In this document: positions 6,868 to 13,385 of the stretch, in pieces | How the letters are laid out: every line of letters starts with the position of its first letter | How positions within the stretch are numbered: the first letter of the stretch is position 1 | DNA from: Clostridium sp. CAG:710 | GTDB taxonomy: Bacteria; Bacillota_I; Bacilli_A; RF39; UBA660 | Length of the DNA stretch: 13,396 nucleotides | Direction: 5' to 3' | NCBI GenBank assembly: GCA_000432595.1 | Contig: HF996852.1 | Span: 43,282 to 56,677 of the forward strand | Notes under the pieces: generated by a model | Database searches by the model: none | The model's input: the letters and a program-made list of their open reading frames with translations, nothing else | What the model was told of the DNA's origin: nothing | Position numbers and translations under genes: made by a program

Positions 6868-7195
6868 AATAAGTAATAAAGTAGGCGAGTTAGTAGATTT
6901 AATAAAACAGAGTGATGATTATCAAGAATATATTTCTCTTATGAATATAATGAAAGAAGATAAAGATATTAATTTTCTTATAAAAGAGATAAAAGACTCT
7001 CAGAAAAAGATAATGAAGTTAAAATCGCTTGAAGAAGATTATTCCTCTTATGATGAATTAATAAAAAAAGATTTGGACAGGTTAGAAACTTTTCCAATAT
7101 ATGTTGAATTTTCATCTTTGCAAGAGAAGCTTAATACATCATTTCAGGTAATAAAAGAAAGTATCGAAAAAGAAATAAATAGTATAACTAACTAA
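6860..7195 (+). CDS. ricA: YlbF/YmcA family protein, probable RicA
   Basis: This 111-residue, all-helical, charged protein fits the Com_YlbF family, with a typical central block (IKEIKDSQKKIMKLKSLE) and a LETFPIYVEF segment like the EEIPVIQEF stretch of B. subtilis YmcA. Position settles the paralogue: it overlaps miaB by eight bases and lies upstream of cotE, exactly where B. subtilis has ymcA (ricA). RicA works with RicF and RicT in a complex that binds 4Fe-4S clusters. That complex modulates RNase Y specificity and has been tied to Spo0A activation, competence and biofilm formation. Oddly, this protein contains no cysteine and lacks the roughly 30-residue C-terminal tail of the B. subtilis protein, which carries cysteine. 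It may therefore not supply cluster ligands. A generic YlbF-like role cannot be excluded. Confidence 0.78.
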   Translation: MNEISNKVGELVDLIKQSDDYQEYISLMNIMKEDKDINFLIKEIKDSQKKIMKLKSLEEDYSSYDELIKKDLDRLETFPIYVEFSSLQEKLNTSFQVIKESIEKEINSITN

Positions 7196-7283
7196 TTATT
7201 TCTTTTCTTCTTTACAGAAAAATTTAAAAATATGTTTAATTTTGTTATGATTTGTGATATTCTTTTTATAGAATAGAAAGGTA

Positions 7284-7309
7284 TTGATATTAACTATAAT
7301 AGTTATCAA
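7284..7309. repeat. Operator-like palindrome upstream of the 7354 gene
   Basis: Inner arms TAACTAT (7291-7297) and ATAGTTA (7299-7305) are perfect around one base. Outer arms TTGA (7284-7287) and TCAA (7306-7309) also match, with a three-base offset on the left. A TATAAT (7295-7300) lies in its centre, but I see no good -35 at 16-18 bases upstream. It lies about 45 bases before the GTG start, so a repressor site over a weak promoter is possible. This is inference. Confidence 0.4.
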
Positions 7310-7353
7310 AACATGTATATTATTCAAAATTATTAAAATAGGAGGAAAATAAA

Positions 7354-8112
7354 GTGAATAATGAATTTAATAATTTAAATAATGAGGTTAATAATATTAA
7401 CGGGGCAAATTCTCAAAATCAAACTAATCAAAATAATATGACATATCAACAAGTAAACTCTAATGATAGTAATAAGAAATCTGTATCGCCTAAGAAAAAA
7501 GATAGAAATGTGGCATTAATTATGATGGCAGTAATAGTTGTGTTTTATCTTCTTATTTTCTTAGTTGCTTATGTACCTATTAAAAACGAAGTTAATAAAG
7601 CAAGAATTAAACATGAACAGTCAAATAATGAAATTAATAATAATTATAATAACAATGGTAATAGTACAAATGGAAACACTAATAATGATTTAAGCATTAC
7701 ATATCAAGGATATAAATTTATTAAGCTAGTTGGATATACATATGAATCTACTCCTGATTATTTAAAAGTAACTAATTCAAGCGCAGGAGTTCTTATGGGA
7801 ATTAATATAATAGATGGATCTTATAGTCAGCTTAATGCTTTAACTGAAGCACAAATTAAATTAGAACTTGAAAAAAAGCTTTCTAATGTAGATTACAAAA
7901 TTACTAAAGTTAGTAAAGAAAAAATATCTGGAAGGGATTTCATTATTGCAGATGCAGAAGATGAAGATGGTAAATTTCTTATATATATTACTAAATTAGA
8001 TGAGACTCATGCTGCAAGTGGACAACTTTTTGATGAATATTTTTCCGGATTTCATTCTGATTTGATGTATGTTTCAACTGTACTTTCAACAGTAAGTGCG
8101 GTTAGTAAATAA
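7354..8112 (+). CDS. Asn-rich single-pass membrane protein with DcrB/PsbP-like outer domain, function unknown
   Basis: This 252-residue protein has three parts. Residues 1-50 are a very Asn/Gln-rich, presumably cytosolic tail ending in a lysine cluster (KKSVSPKKKDR). One membrane helix lies at about 53-74. A second Asn-rich linker (about 88-112) leads to an outer domain (about 113-250). The outer domain contains FIKLVGYTYESTPDYLKVTNSSAGVLMGINI and ISGRDFIIADAEDEDGKFLIYITKL, a pattern reminiscent of DcrB/PsbP-like folds, though this is fold-level guesswork. GTG 7354 is chosen because a perfect AGGAGG (7340-7345) lies eight bases upstream and no in-frame ATG is near. The gene sits between ricA and cotE, where B. 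subtilis has nothing. The ricA-side gap is 158 bases, and the gene is followed by its own terminator, so it is probably a separate transcription unit. I do not recognise a named family. Confidence 0.72.
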   Translation: MNNEFNNLNNEVNNINGANSQNQTNQNNMTYQQVNSNDSNKKSVSPKKKDRNVALIMMAVIVVFYLLIFLVAYVPIKNEVNKARIKHEQSNNEINNNYNNNGNSTNGNTNNDLSITYQGYKFIKLVGYTYESTPDYLKVTNSSAGVLMGINIIDGSYSQLNALTEAQIKLELEKKLSNVDYKITKVSKEKISGRDFIIADAEDEDGKFLIYITKLDETHAASGQLFDEYFSGFHSDLMYVSTVLSTVSAVSK

Positions 8113-8159
8113 TTATTATTTGTATAAAATTTAAATTCAATAAAATAACTAAATTATAT

Positions 8160-8182
8160 AAAGCTAGAAATAGCTTTTTTTT
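8160..8182 (+). terminator. Rho-independent terminator upstream of cotE
   Basis: AAAGCTA (8160-8166) pairs perfectly with TAGCTTT (8171-8177) around a GAAA tetraloop and is followed by T residues to 8182. Confidence 0.88.
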
Positions 8183-8211
8183 GAACTAAATTTTTACCTA
8201 TTGCATAAATT
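8181..8211 (+). promoter_or_regulatory. Candidate cotE promoter (sigma-A-like or sigma-E-like)
   Basis: TTGAAC (8181-8186) and CATAAA (8204-8209) are 17 bases apart, a passable sigma-A match. The same -10 reads CATAAATT, which fits the sigma-E -10 pattern CATAnnnT. Sigma-E is the factor that transcribes cotE in B. subtilis, but I see no convincing sigma-E -35. Either way the leader would be very short, as AGGAGG (8218-8223) follows at once. Confidence 0.4.
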
Positions 8212-8231
8212 AGAATGAGGAGGAATATTAT

Positions 8232-8771
8232 ATGGCTAATTATAAAGAAATTGTTACAAAGGCAGTAATTGGCAAAGGTAAAAAGAAGTTTATAACTAAA
8301 AGTGAAATAACTCCTGAAGTTGTTCCTACTACTGTATTAGGATGTTGGGTTATAAATCATAATTTCAAAGGGTATAGACAAGGTGATAAGGTTGTAATTG
8401 ATGGAAGTTATGATGTTAATATTTGGTACTCTTGCTTAGGAGATACTAAAACTGAAGTTGTAAGACATAGTGATACATATAAAGAAGTAGTTCATGTTCC
8501 AACTAGAAATAATGTATCTGATTTAACAGATAATGAAGAAATTATTATTAGAAGTTTAAATCAACCTAGTTGTGTTAAAACTGAAATATCTGGTGGAAAG
8601 ATAATATATACAATAGAAAAAGAGCTTGGTATAGAAATAGTGGGAGATACTAAAGTTAAAATATCTGCAGAAGATGAAGAAGACCCTTGGGATGAGATAG
8701 AAGATGAAGAAGATGTTGAAACTGCAGAAAAAGAGATAGATAATCAAGTAGAAGAAGAATTTTTAGATTAA
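8232..8771 (+). CDS. cotE: Outer spore coat morphogenetic protein CotE
   Basis: This 179-residue protein is nearly the same length as B. subtilis CotE (181) and similar from end to end. Matches include YKEIVTKAVIGKGKKKF, LGCWVINHNFKG, IDGSYDVNIWYS, DTKTEVVRHSDTYKEV and VGDTKVKISAEDEEDPW. The C-terminus is a strongly acidic tail (DEIEDEEDVETAEKEID...EEEFLD), again as in CotE. CotE assembles on the forespore surface in the mother cell and directs outer coat formation. The strong AGGAGG (8218-8223) sits eight bases before the ATG. The nearest upstream homologous neighbours are miaB and ricA, as in B. subtilis, with one foreign gene between. No clear terminator follows. CotE is mostly confined to spore-forming Bacilli, which makes it the best taxonomic marker in the window. 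Confidence 0.95.
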   Translation: MANYKEIVTKAVIGKGKKKFITKSEITPEVVPTTVLGCWVINHNFKGYRQGDKVVIDGSYDVNIWYSCLGDTKTEVVRHSDTYKEVVHVPTRNNVSDLTDNEEIIIRSLNQPSCVKTEISGGKIIYTIEKELGIEIVGDTKVKISAEDEEDPWDEIEDEEDVETAEKEIDNQVEEEFLD

Positions 8772-8862
8772 ATTCTTTTTTTATGAAATTTTTGTAGATT
8801 ATGTAGACAAATCTTATTGTGTCAAATGCATGTTATTTTACACTAAAAAAGTTAATAACTTA

Positions 8863-8891
8863 TTGTTTAAAAAACTATTTTTTTATATAAT
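8863..8891 (+). promoter_or_regulatory. Sigma-A promoter for the vanW-like operon
   Basis: -35 TTGTTT (8863-8868), 17-base spacer and perfect -10 TATAAT (8886-8891). Expected start near 8898, with AGGTG (8902-8906) as ribosome site. Between the cotE stop (8771) and this promoter I see only AT-rich sequence with weak GTGT/ACAC pairing (about 8819-8854). Confidence 0.7.
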
Positions 8892-8914
8892 ATAAGAGGA
8901 TAGGTGTTTTTAGT

Positions 8915-10150
8915 ATGGAAGAGAATAAAAAACGCAGTAAAAATATATTAATAAAAATATGTATAATTGTATTATCTGTTGTTATAATTTTGTATGCTGC
9001 GGTTAGTATATACAGCTATACTATAATTTCTGACTATGATAATAAGATTTATCCTAATGTATATGTTAATGATTATGACATATCTAATGTAAGCAGGGAT
9101 GAAGTTGTTAATAAAGTTAACGTTATTGCGCAGGCAATAAATGAAGAGGTTATAACTTTTACTGTGAATAGTAAAGAATATAAGATATCTCTTAAAGATT
9201 TGGGGGTAACTCTTAATAAAGATGCTTTATCCAATAAAATACTTACTTATAATAATAATATGAATTCATTTGATAAATTAAAAAGTATCATGAGTAAAAA
9301 AAAGACTGTATTTAATTATGAACTTACTTATTCCAAAGATACTATAGTTAAATATTTGAATGATTTAAAAAAAGAAGTAGATACTAAGGGTATTAAGGGA
9401 AAACTGGTTATGGATAAGGATAGAAACTTATCATATAAAAAGTCAACTCCAGCATTTTCACTTAATGTTAATGAAAGTGCTAAAAAAATTGAGGATGATT
9501 TAGAAAAAATAATTTCAACAGGTAAGGCAACTTTGGTAGGTGAAGATAGGGAGTTAGGTGAAGATAAATTACTTAGCACAATTGACACTAAAGTTTCTAG
9601 TTTTTCTACTAGTTATAATGCTAAGGTCTCAAGAGCAAAAAATATTGCTGCTGCGGCCGGTTATTTAGATGGTATTATATTAAAACCAGGACAGGTATTT
9701 TCATTTTATAAATATGCAGGGCCTTATAATAAAAAAGGCTATGTATATTATGATTCTATATTAGCAAATGGTGTTTGTCAGGTAGTTTCTACAGTATATA
9801 ATACAACTCTTTTAGGAGGACTTAAGGTTGTTGAAAGATATAGTCATGAGAGGAAGATGACATATGTACCCGGTGGGCTTGATGCTACTACTGCCTCAAA
9901 AGCAAATGGAGCAGTAATTGATTATAAGTTTAAAAACACCTATGATTATCCAATATATATATCTGCATATACTAGAAATGGAAAAGTTACTGTTGAATTT
10001 TGGTCTAATAGTCGTGCAAAAGATGGAAAAACTTACAAAACAGAATCTGTTAAAATGGGATATAATGCATACAAGGCGTATTTACTTGTTTTTAAAGATG
10101 GAAAGCAAATAGATAAAAAATTTGTGAATAATACATATTATCCAAAATAG
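8915..10150 (+). CDS. VanW-family protein with PG_binding_4-type domain
   Basis: This 411-residue protein has one N-terminal membrane helix (about residues 11-36). The region starting IYPNVYVNDYDISNVSRDEVVNKV is typical of the YoaR-like putative peptidoglycan-binding repeat and continues to about 210. The C-terminal VanW domain spans about 228-355: FSTSYNAKVSRAKNIAAAAGYLDGIILKPGQVFSF, NGVCQVVSTVYNTTLLGGLKVVERYSH, and MTYVPGGLDATT. VanW was first seen in vancomycin-resistance clusters, but its biochemical role is not established, and most members, like this one, stand apart from van genes. It is probably an envelope protein acting outside the membrane. No G5 domain is present. The stop codon overlaps the ribosome site of the next gene, so the two are probably co-translated. 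Confidence 0.88.
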   Translation: MEENKKRSKNILIKICIIVLSVVIILYAAVSIYSYTIISDYDNKIYPNVYVNDYDISNVSRDEVVNKVNVIAQAINEEVITFTVNSKEYKISLKDLGVTLNKDALSNKILTYNNNMNSFDKLKSIMSKKKTVFNYELTYSKDTIVKYLNDLKKEVDTKGIKGKLVMDKDRNLSYKKSTPAFSLNVNESAKKIEDDLEKIISTGKATLVGEDRELGEDKLLSTIDTKVSSFSTSYNAKVSRAKNIAAAAGYLDGIILKPGQVFSFYKYAGPYNKKGYVYYDSILANGVCQVVSTVYNTTLLGGLKVVERYSHERKMTYVPGGLDATTASKANGAVIDYKFKNTYDYPIYISAYTRNGKVTVEFWSNSRAKDGKTYKTESVKMGYNAYKAYLLVFKDGKQIDKKFVNNTYYPK

Positions 10151-10162
10151 GAGGAAAACGAT

Positions 10163-10693
10163 ATGAAAGAAAAAGATAAAAAGAGTGGTTTAATTTTACT
10201 TCTTACAGCTTTGTTGGTGTTTATGGCTGTTTGTTATTCTATTTTGTTTCAAAGACTTAGTATTATAGGTACTGTAAAGGTTGATCCAAGATGGAAGATA
10301 AAGATAACTGATGTTACTGCAGAAGAAGTTGGAAATGCTGTTAATAAAAATATACAGTATACTGACAATTCAATTAGTTTATCTGCTAATTTGGAAGGAC
10401 CTGGCGATTATGTTGATTATATAATCAAAGTAGAAAATAAAGGAAATATTAATGCTAAACTTAGTGATGTTTTAAATACTATGGATCAATCTAAATATAT
10501 TAAATTTAGTTTTAAAGCATTAGATAAAAATGGAAAAGAAATTGATAAATTGGAGAATTTAAAATTAAAGAGTGGTAAATATCAATATTTTAAATGTAGA
10601 ATTTATTTTAATGATGAAGCCGGTAATTTCACTGGTGATATGGAAATCGCAAAAAATACTATAGTCTTAAATTATGTTCAAGATTCAAAGTAG
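10163..10693 (+). CDS. Small secreted or membrane-anchored protein, TasA/CalY-like
   Basis: This 176-residue protein has a short lysine-rich N-terminus and a hydrophobic segment (about residues 9-27). A beta-rich region follows with the pattern SIIGTVKVDPRWKIKITDVTAEE, then GPGDYVDYIIKVENKGNINAKLSDV, seen in many SipW-type (TasA/CalY-like) surface proteins of Bacillota. TasA forms extracellular fibres in B. subtilis; whether this short protein does so is unknown. The usual SipW-type cleavage sequence is not clear here (VCYSILFQRL), so it may stay anchored. AGGAGG (10150-10155) overlaps the stop of the VanW gene, marking a two-gene operon. No sipW is visible. Its 3' end overlaps the 3' end of ylbJ on the other strand by nine bases. 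Confidence 0.65.
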   Translation: MKEKDKKSGLILLLTALLVFMAVCYSILFQRLSIIGTVKVDPRWKIKITDVTAEEVGNAVNKNIQYTDNSISLSANLEGPGDYVDYIIKVENKGNINAKLSDVLNTMDQSKYIKFSFKALDKNGKEIDKLENLKLKSGKYQYFKCRIYFNDEAGNFTGDMEIAKNTIVLNYVQDSK

Positions 10694-11623
10694 ATTTGTT
10701 ATTAATAAAATTATAGAACTTGTTAGAAAGGCATGAGCAATTCTTGCTAGAAAATAAGTTCTATATTTTATTTTGGTGTCTGATAGTATACTCATTACCT
10801 GTAGATGTATTGATATTCCACCAAAAGATATAAAGAAGCCTATTATTGATGCTTTTACATATTGTGGTATTTCTATTGTGGATATATATTTTATCCCTTG
10901 TGTCATTTCTAATGTTCCACTAATCAATGCTTTAGTTAATGGGGATGGATTACAAAACTTTAATATTATAGTAGAAATAATTAAAAAAGTTGTAATTATT
11001 CCTAGAAGAAGTAAAAGTGTATTTATTGTTCTTGTTATTGATAGAGTAAGTGATTCTATAAATCCTTTTCTTTTAGTGATAGTTAATTTTTTATCTTTAG
11101 TATTAGTTACACAAAACTCTTTTTTTCTTGTTATAAATGCTATTATAAAATTTGATATTATATGAGAAAGCAAAATAATATAACCTAATTCCTTTTCACC
11201 AAGCGTTGTACATCCTATAAAACCTATTACGAATAATGGTGAAGAAAAATGTGTAAATGTAAGTAAATATTCTGCTTCATTAGTATTTAATATTTCTTCA
11301 TCTAAAAGGTTTTTAATGAATTTAGCGCTACTTGGAAATCCTGAAGTCATACTGGATATAATTACAAAAGATGCTTCCCCTGGTAAATAAAATAATTTTT
11401 TCATTATATTTTTTGTTAATTTGCCTAAAATATTAATTAGACCATAGTTAGTTAATAAGTCTGATATAATAAAAAAGGGAAATAGAGTTGGAAATATGTT
11501 GTTTTTCCATATTTCAAATGAGAATAATACACTTTTAATTATGTCAGTCGGATATACCAATATTGTTATTAATATAAATATAAGAAGTGTTAAAATAAGT
11601 AAATTAGTAATCTTTTTTTTCAT
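10685..11623 (-). CDS. ylbJ: Sporulation integral membrane protein YlbJ
   Basis: This 312-residue polytopic membrane protein has about seven to eight hydrophobic segments. Typical YlbJ blocks are WKNNIFPTLFPFFIISDLL (about residues 40-57), SGFPSSAKFIKNLL (94-107), HFSSPLFVIGFIG (125-137), SGTLEMTQGI (235-244), FGGISIHLQV (267-276) and YFLARIAHAF (290-299). It belongs to the nucleoside-recognition (GATE) transporter-like superfamily. In B. subtilis ylbJ is needed for heat-resistant spores and is controlled by sigma-E; the transported molecule, if any, is not known. B. subtilis YlbJ is longer (about 400 residues), so this is a compact version. It is divergent from ylbL, whereas in B. subtilis both genes run the same way with ylbK between. 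A CATACATA on the minus strand (11669-11662) slightly resembles a sigma-E -10, but this is weak. Confidence 0.85.
   Translation of the reverse strand: MKKKITNLLILTLLIFILITILVYPTDIIKSVLFSFEIWKNNIFPTLFPFFIISDLLTNYGLINILGKLTKNIMKKLFYLPGEASFVIISSMTSGFPSSAKFIKNLLDEEILNTNEAEYLLTFTHFSSPLFVIGFIGCTTLGEKELGYIILLSHIISNFIIAFITRKKEFCVTNTKDKKLTITKRKGFIESLTLSITRTINTLLLLLGIITTFLIISTIILKFCNPSPLTKALISGTLEMTQGIKYISTIEIPQYVKASIIGFFISFGGISIHLQVMSILSDTKIKYRTYFLARIAHAFLTSSIILLITNLL
10712..10774. terminator. Perfect 10-bp inverted repeat with nested hairpin, candidate terminator for the plus-strand operon
   Basis: TATAGAACTT (10712-10721) pairs with AAGTTCTATA (10756-10765), enclosing a smaller hairpin AGCAA/TTGCT (10736-10740, 10744-10748). 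On the plus strand a T-rich run (TTTTATTTT) follows directly, so the vanW/TasA-like transcript could end here. The element lies within the 3' coding end of ylbJ on the opposite strand. The structure is seen in the sequence; its role is inferred. Confidence 0.45.
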
Positions 11624-11647
11624 AAACTTTATTCTTTCTGTTATAAT
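11619..11647 (+). promoter_or_regulatory. Extended -10 promoter for ylbL
   Basis: Perfect extended -10: TG (11639-11640), one base, TATAAT (11642-11647). A moderate -35 TTCATA (11619-11624) lies 17 bases upstream and covers the ylbJ start codon on the other strand. The predicted start is near 11654, so GTG 11658 is an unlikely translation start and ATG 11667 is preferred. Confidence 0.65.
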
Positions 11648-11666
11648 TAAATAGGATGTGATATGT

Positions 11667-12686
11667 ATGTTTAATAAAATATATGATAAATTTAAAAAAT
11701 TTATAAAAGAAAATTATAAACAAATAATTATTTTAGTTGTGTTTTTAGTTGTTATGAATTATCCACTTAATTATAGTGTTATGGTATCAGGTGGTACTAT
11801 TAACGTTAATGATAGAGTTAGTATAGAAGGTGAGTCAAAAAGTAAGGGTAGTTATAGTCTTGCATATGTTTCTGAACTTAGAGGCACTATTCCATCAGTT
11901 CTTTTAAGTTATATTATTCCAGATTGGAAGAAGGTTCCATTAGAAGATTATCAGGCGAGTGATAAGGAAACTAATGAAGATATTGAACTTAGGTCTAAAG
12001 TGTTTTTAAAATATTCAGAACAAGCTGCGATTAAACTTGCATATTTAAAAAGTGGAAATAGCTTTAAACTTAATTCTACTGATGTGACAGTTGTATATAT
12101 TGATCCAAAAGCACAGACTAATTTAAAAGTTGGAGATATAATAAAAAAAGTTAATTCTAAGAATATAAGTTCAAATAATGATTATAAAAGTGTAGTTGAA
12201 CCATCTAATATTGGTGATAGGTTTGATTTAAAAGTTTTAAGGAATAATAAAATAGTGGATGCAAATATTAAAGTTGCGGAGATTGATAATGAAAAAATAA
12301 CTGGTGTATCGTTACTTGAGATTTATAATTATGAAACTGATCCTAAAATTAAGATTGATTTTAAGGGAAATGAAAGTGGACCTAGCGGTGGGTTAATGCT
12401 TACAATTGCTATATATGATAAGCTTGTTAGTAAAGATTTAACTAATGGGTTAAAAATAGTTGGTACAGGTACTATTGACTATGATGGTAATGTTGGTCAA
12501 ATAGATGGGGTTGCTTATAAATTAAAGGGAGCTGTAAAAAAAGGCGCTGATATATTTATTGCACCAACCGGTGAGAATTATCAAGAGTGTGTAAAGTTAA
12601 AAAAGAAAAAAGGATATAAAATAGATATAATTGAAGCTAAGACATTTGAACAGGTTATAAGACAGTTAGAGAATTATAAAAAATAA
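11667..12686 (+). CDS. ylbL: YlbL/SepM-family PDZ-Lon-like serine protease
   Basis: This 339-residue protein has one N-terminal membrane helix (about residues 19-36), then MVSGGTINV...RVSIEG, typical of this family. A PDZ domain lies at about 130-205 and a C-terminal Lon-type protease domain at about 230-320. The catalytic Ser lies in ESGPSGGLMLTIAIYD (Ser240) and the Lys in GQIDGVAYKLKGAVKKGADIFIAP (Lys285). Spacing of the dyad matches Lon. The streptococcal homologue SepM trims a competence peptide outside the cell; B. subtilis YlbL has been linked to degradation of the division inhibitor YneA. The neighbour ylbJ agrees with the B. subtilis ylb region. I chose ATG 11667 rather than GTG 11658 because AGGATGTGAT lies just before it and the predicted transcription start leaves no leader for the GTG. 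Confidence 0.92.
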   Translation: MFNKIYDKFKKFIKENYKQIIILVVFLVVMNYPLNYSVMVSGGTINVNDRVSIEGESKSKGSYSLAYVSELRGTIPSVLLSYIIPDWKKVPLEDYQASDKETNEDIELRSKVFLKYSEQAAIKLAYLKSGNSFKLNSTDVTVVYIDPKAQTNLKVGDIIKKVNSKNISSNNDYKSVVEPSNIGDRFDLKVLRNNKIVDANIKVAEIDNEKITGVSLLEIYNYETDPKIKIDFKGNESGPSGGLMLTIAIYDKLVSKDLTNGLKIVGTGTIDYDGNVGQIDGVAYKLKGAVKKGADIFIAPTGENYQECVKLKKKKGYKIDIIEAKTFEQVIRQLENYKK

Positions 12687-12710
12687 TTATAAAGTGTTAA
12701 CAAAAAATAC

Positions 12711-12739
12711 TTGACAGATATAATTATAGGAATTATAAT
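12711..12739 (+). promoter_or_regulatory. Perfect consensus sigma-A promoter for rpsP-khpA
   Basis: TTGACA (12711-12716), exactly 17 bases, TATAAT (12734-12739). Both boxes match the sigma-A consensus at all six positions. Expected transcription start is near 12746, giving a leader of about 20 bases. Confidence 0.93.
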
Positions 12740-12766
12740 CGTATATGAATGGAGGTATTATACTAT

Positions 12767-13039
12767 ATGGCAGTTAAAATTAGATTAACAAGAATGGGTG
12801 CTAAGAAGAAACCTATGTATAGAATAGTTGCTAGTGATTCTAGAAGCCCAAGAGATGGTAAGTATATTGAATTAATTGGTACTTATAATCCTAATACAAA
12901 CCCAGCTGATGTTAAAATTGATAAAGAAGTTGCTAAAAAATGGTTATCAAATGGAGCAGTTCCTACTGATACAGCAAGAAATTTATTAAGTAAAGCTGGA
13001 GTAATGAAGGAATTTGCTGAATCAAAGAAGGAAAACTAA
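12767..13039 (+). CDS. rpsP: 30S ribosomal protein bS16
   Basis: This 90-residue protein begins MAVKIRLTRMGAKKKPMYRIVASDSRSPRDGKYIELIGTYNP, the unmistakable bS16 N-terminus, and ends with the usual Lys/Glu-rich tail. bS16 binds 16S rRNA early in assembly of the small subunit. The ATG at 12749 in the same frame is rejected: it overlaps the GGAGGT ribosome site (12751-12756), lies next to the predicted transcription start, and would add six residues that bS16 does not have. khpA follows three bases after the stop. In B. subtilis rpsP comes after ffh; here it has its own consensus promoter and follows ylbL. Confidence 0.97.
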   Translation: MAVKIRLTRMGAKKKPMYRIVASDSRSPRDGKYIELIGTYNPNTNPADVKIDKEVAKKWLSNGAVPTDTARNLLSKAGVMKEFAESKKEN

Positions 13040-13042
13040 TTT

Positions 13043-13291
13043 ATGGATTTAGTAGCGTTAACTGAGGAATTGATTAAGGCACTTGCTGTTAATAAAGAAG
13101 CAGTAAGTGTAAAAGAATTTCCATCAGATGAAGATAATATTATGTTAATTCAAGTTATGGTTGATAGTGAAGATATTGGTAGAGTGATTGGTAAATCTGG
13201 TAAGAATGCCAATGCTGTTCGTACTCTAGTTCAAGCAAGTAGCTATTTAAACGATAATAAGAAAGTTAAGATAAACATTGAAAGTTTTTAA
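13043..13291 (+). CDS. khpA: KH-domain RNA-binding protein KhpA (YlqC family)
   Basis: This 82-residue protein is a single KH domain with the RNA-binding GxxG loop in DIGRVIGKSGKNANAVRTLV (Gly50-Gly53). Size and motif fit KhpA/YlqC, which forms a homodimer or pairs with KhpB (Jag/EloR). In streptococci it takes part in cell elongation and division control as well as RNA binding. Its place right after rpsP is conserved in many Bacillota. The two genes share one promoter, with a GGAAA ribosome-site-like stretch in the end of rpsP. A terminator overlaps the last codons, so the unit ends here. Confidence 0.93.
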   Translation: MDLVALTEELIKALAVNKEAVSVKEFPSDEDNIMLIQVMVDSEDIGRVIGKSGKNANAVRTLVQASSYLNDNKKVKINIESF

Positions 13292-13305
13292 TCAATGTTT
13301 TTTTT
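13273..13305 (+). terminator. Rho-independent terminator after khpA
   Basis: AAACATTGA (13273-13281) pairs perfectly with TCAATGTTT (13292-13300) across a ten-base loop, and T residues continue to 13305. The left arm lies inside the khpA coding end. Confidence 0.88.
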
Positions 13306-13327
13306 GATTTTAAATTGATATTAAATC

Positions 13328-13356
13328 TTGTTTTTACTTATAAAAAAGGTTATACT
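13328..13356 (+). promoter_or_regulatory. Promoter for the gene running off the right edge
   Basis: -35 TTGTTT (13328-13333), 17-base spacer, -10 TATACT (13351-13356). Expected start is near 13363, about 23 bases before the next ATG. Confidence 0.6.
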
Positions 13357-13385
13357 TATTATAGTTAAAATAGAAGAGGTGTAAA

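Noticed and set aside
8772..8862. Riboswitch or small RNA in the cotE-vanW gap
   Set aside because: Only AT-rich sequence with short weak pairings (GTGT/ACAC); no recognisable fold or terminator.
8915..10150. Vancomycin-resistance determinant
   Set aside because: A VanW domain alone is widespread and there are no vanHAX or vanRS genes nearby.
10773..11165. 130-codon open frame on the plus strand opposite ylbJ
   Set aside because: It lies wholly antisense to a well-supported membrane protein gene and its hydrophobic translation mirrors that gene; no ribosome site.
12749..12766. Longer rpsP beginning at ATG 12749
   Set aside because: It overlaps the GGAGGT ribosome site, lies at the predicted transcription start, and bS16 begins at MAVKIRL.
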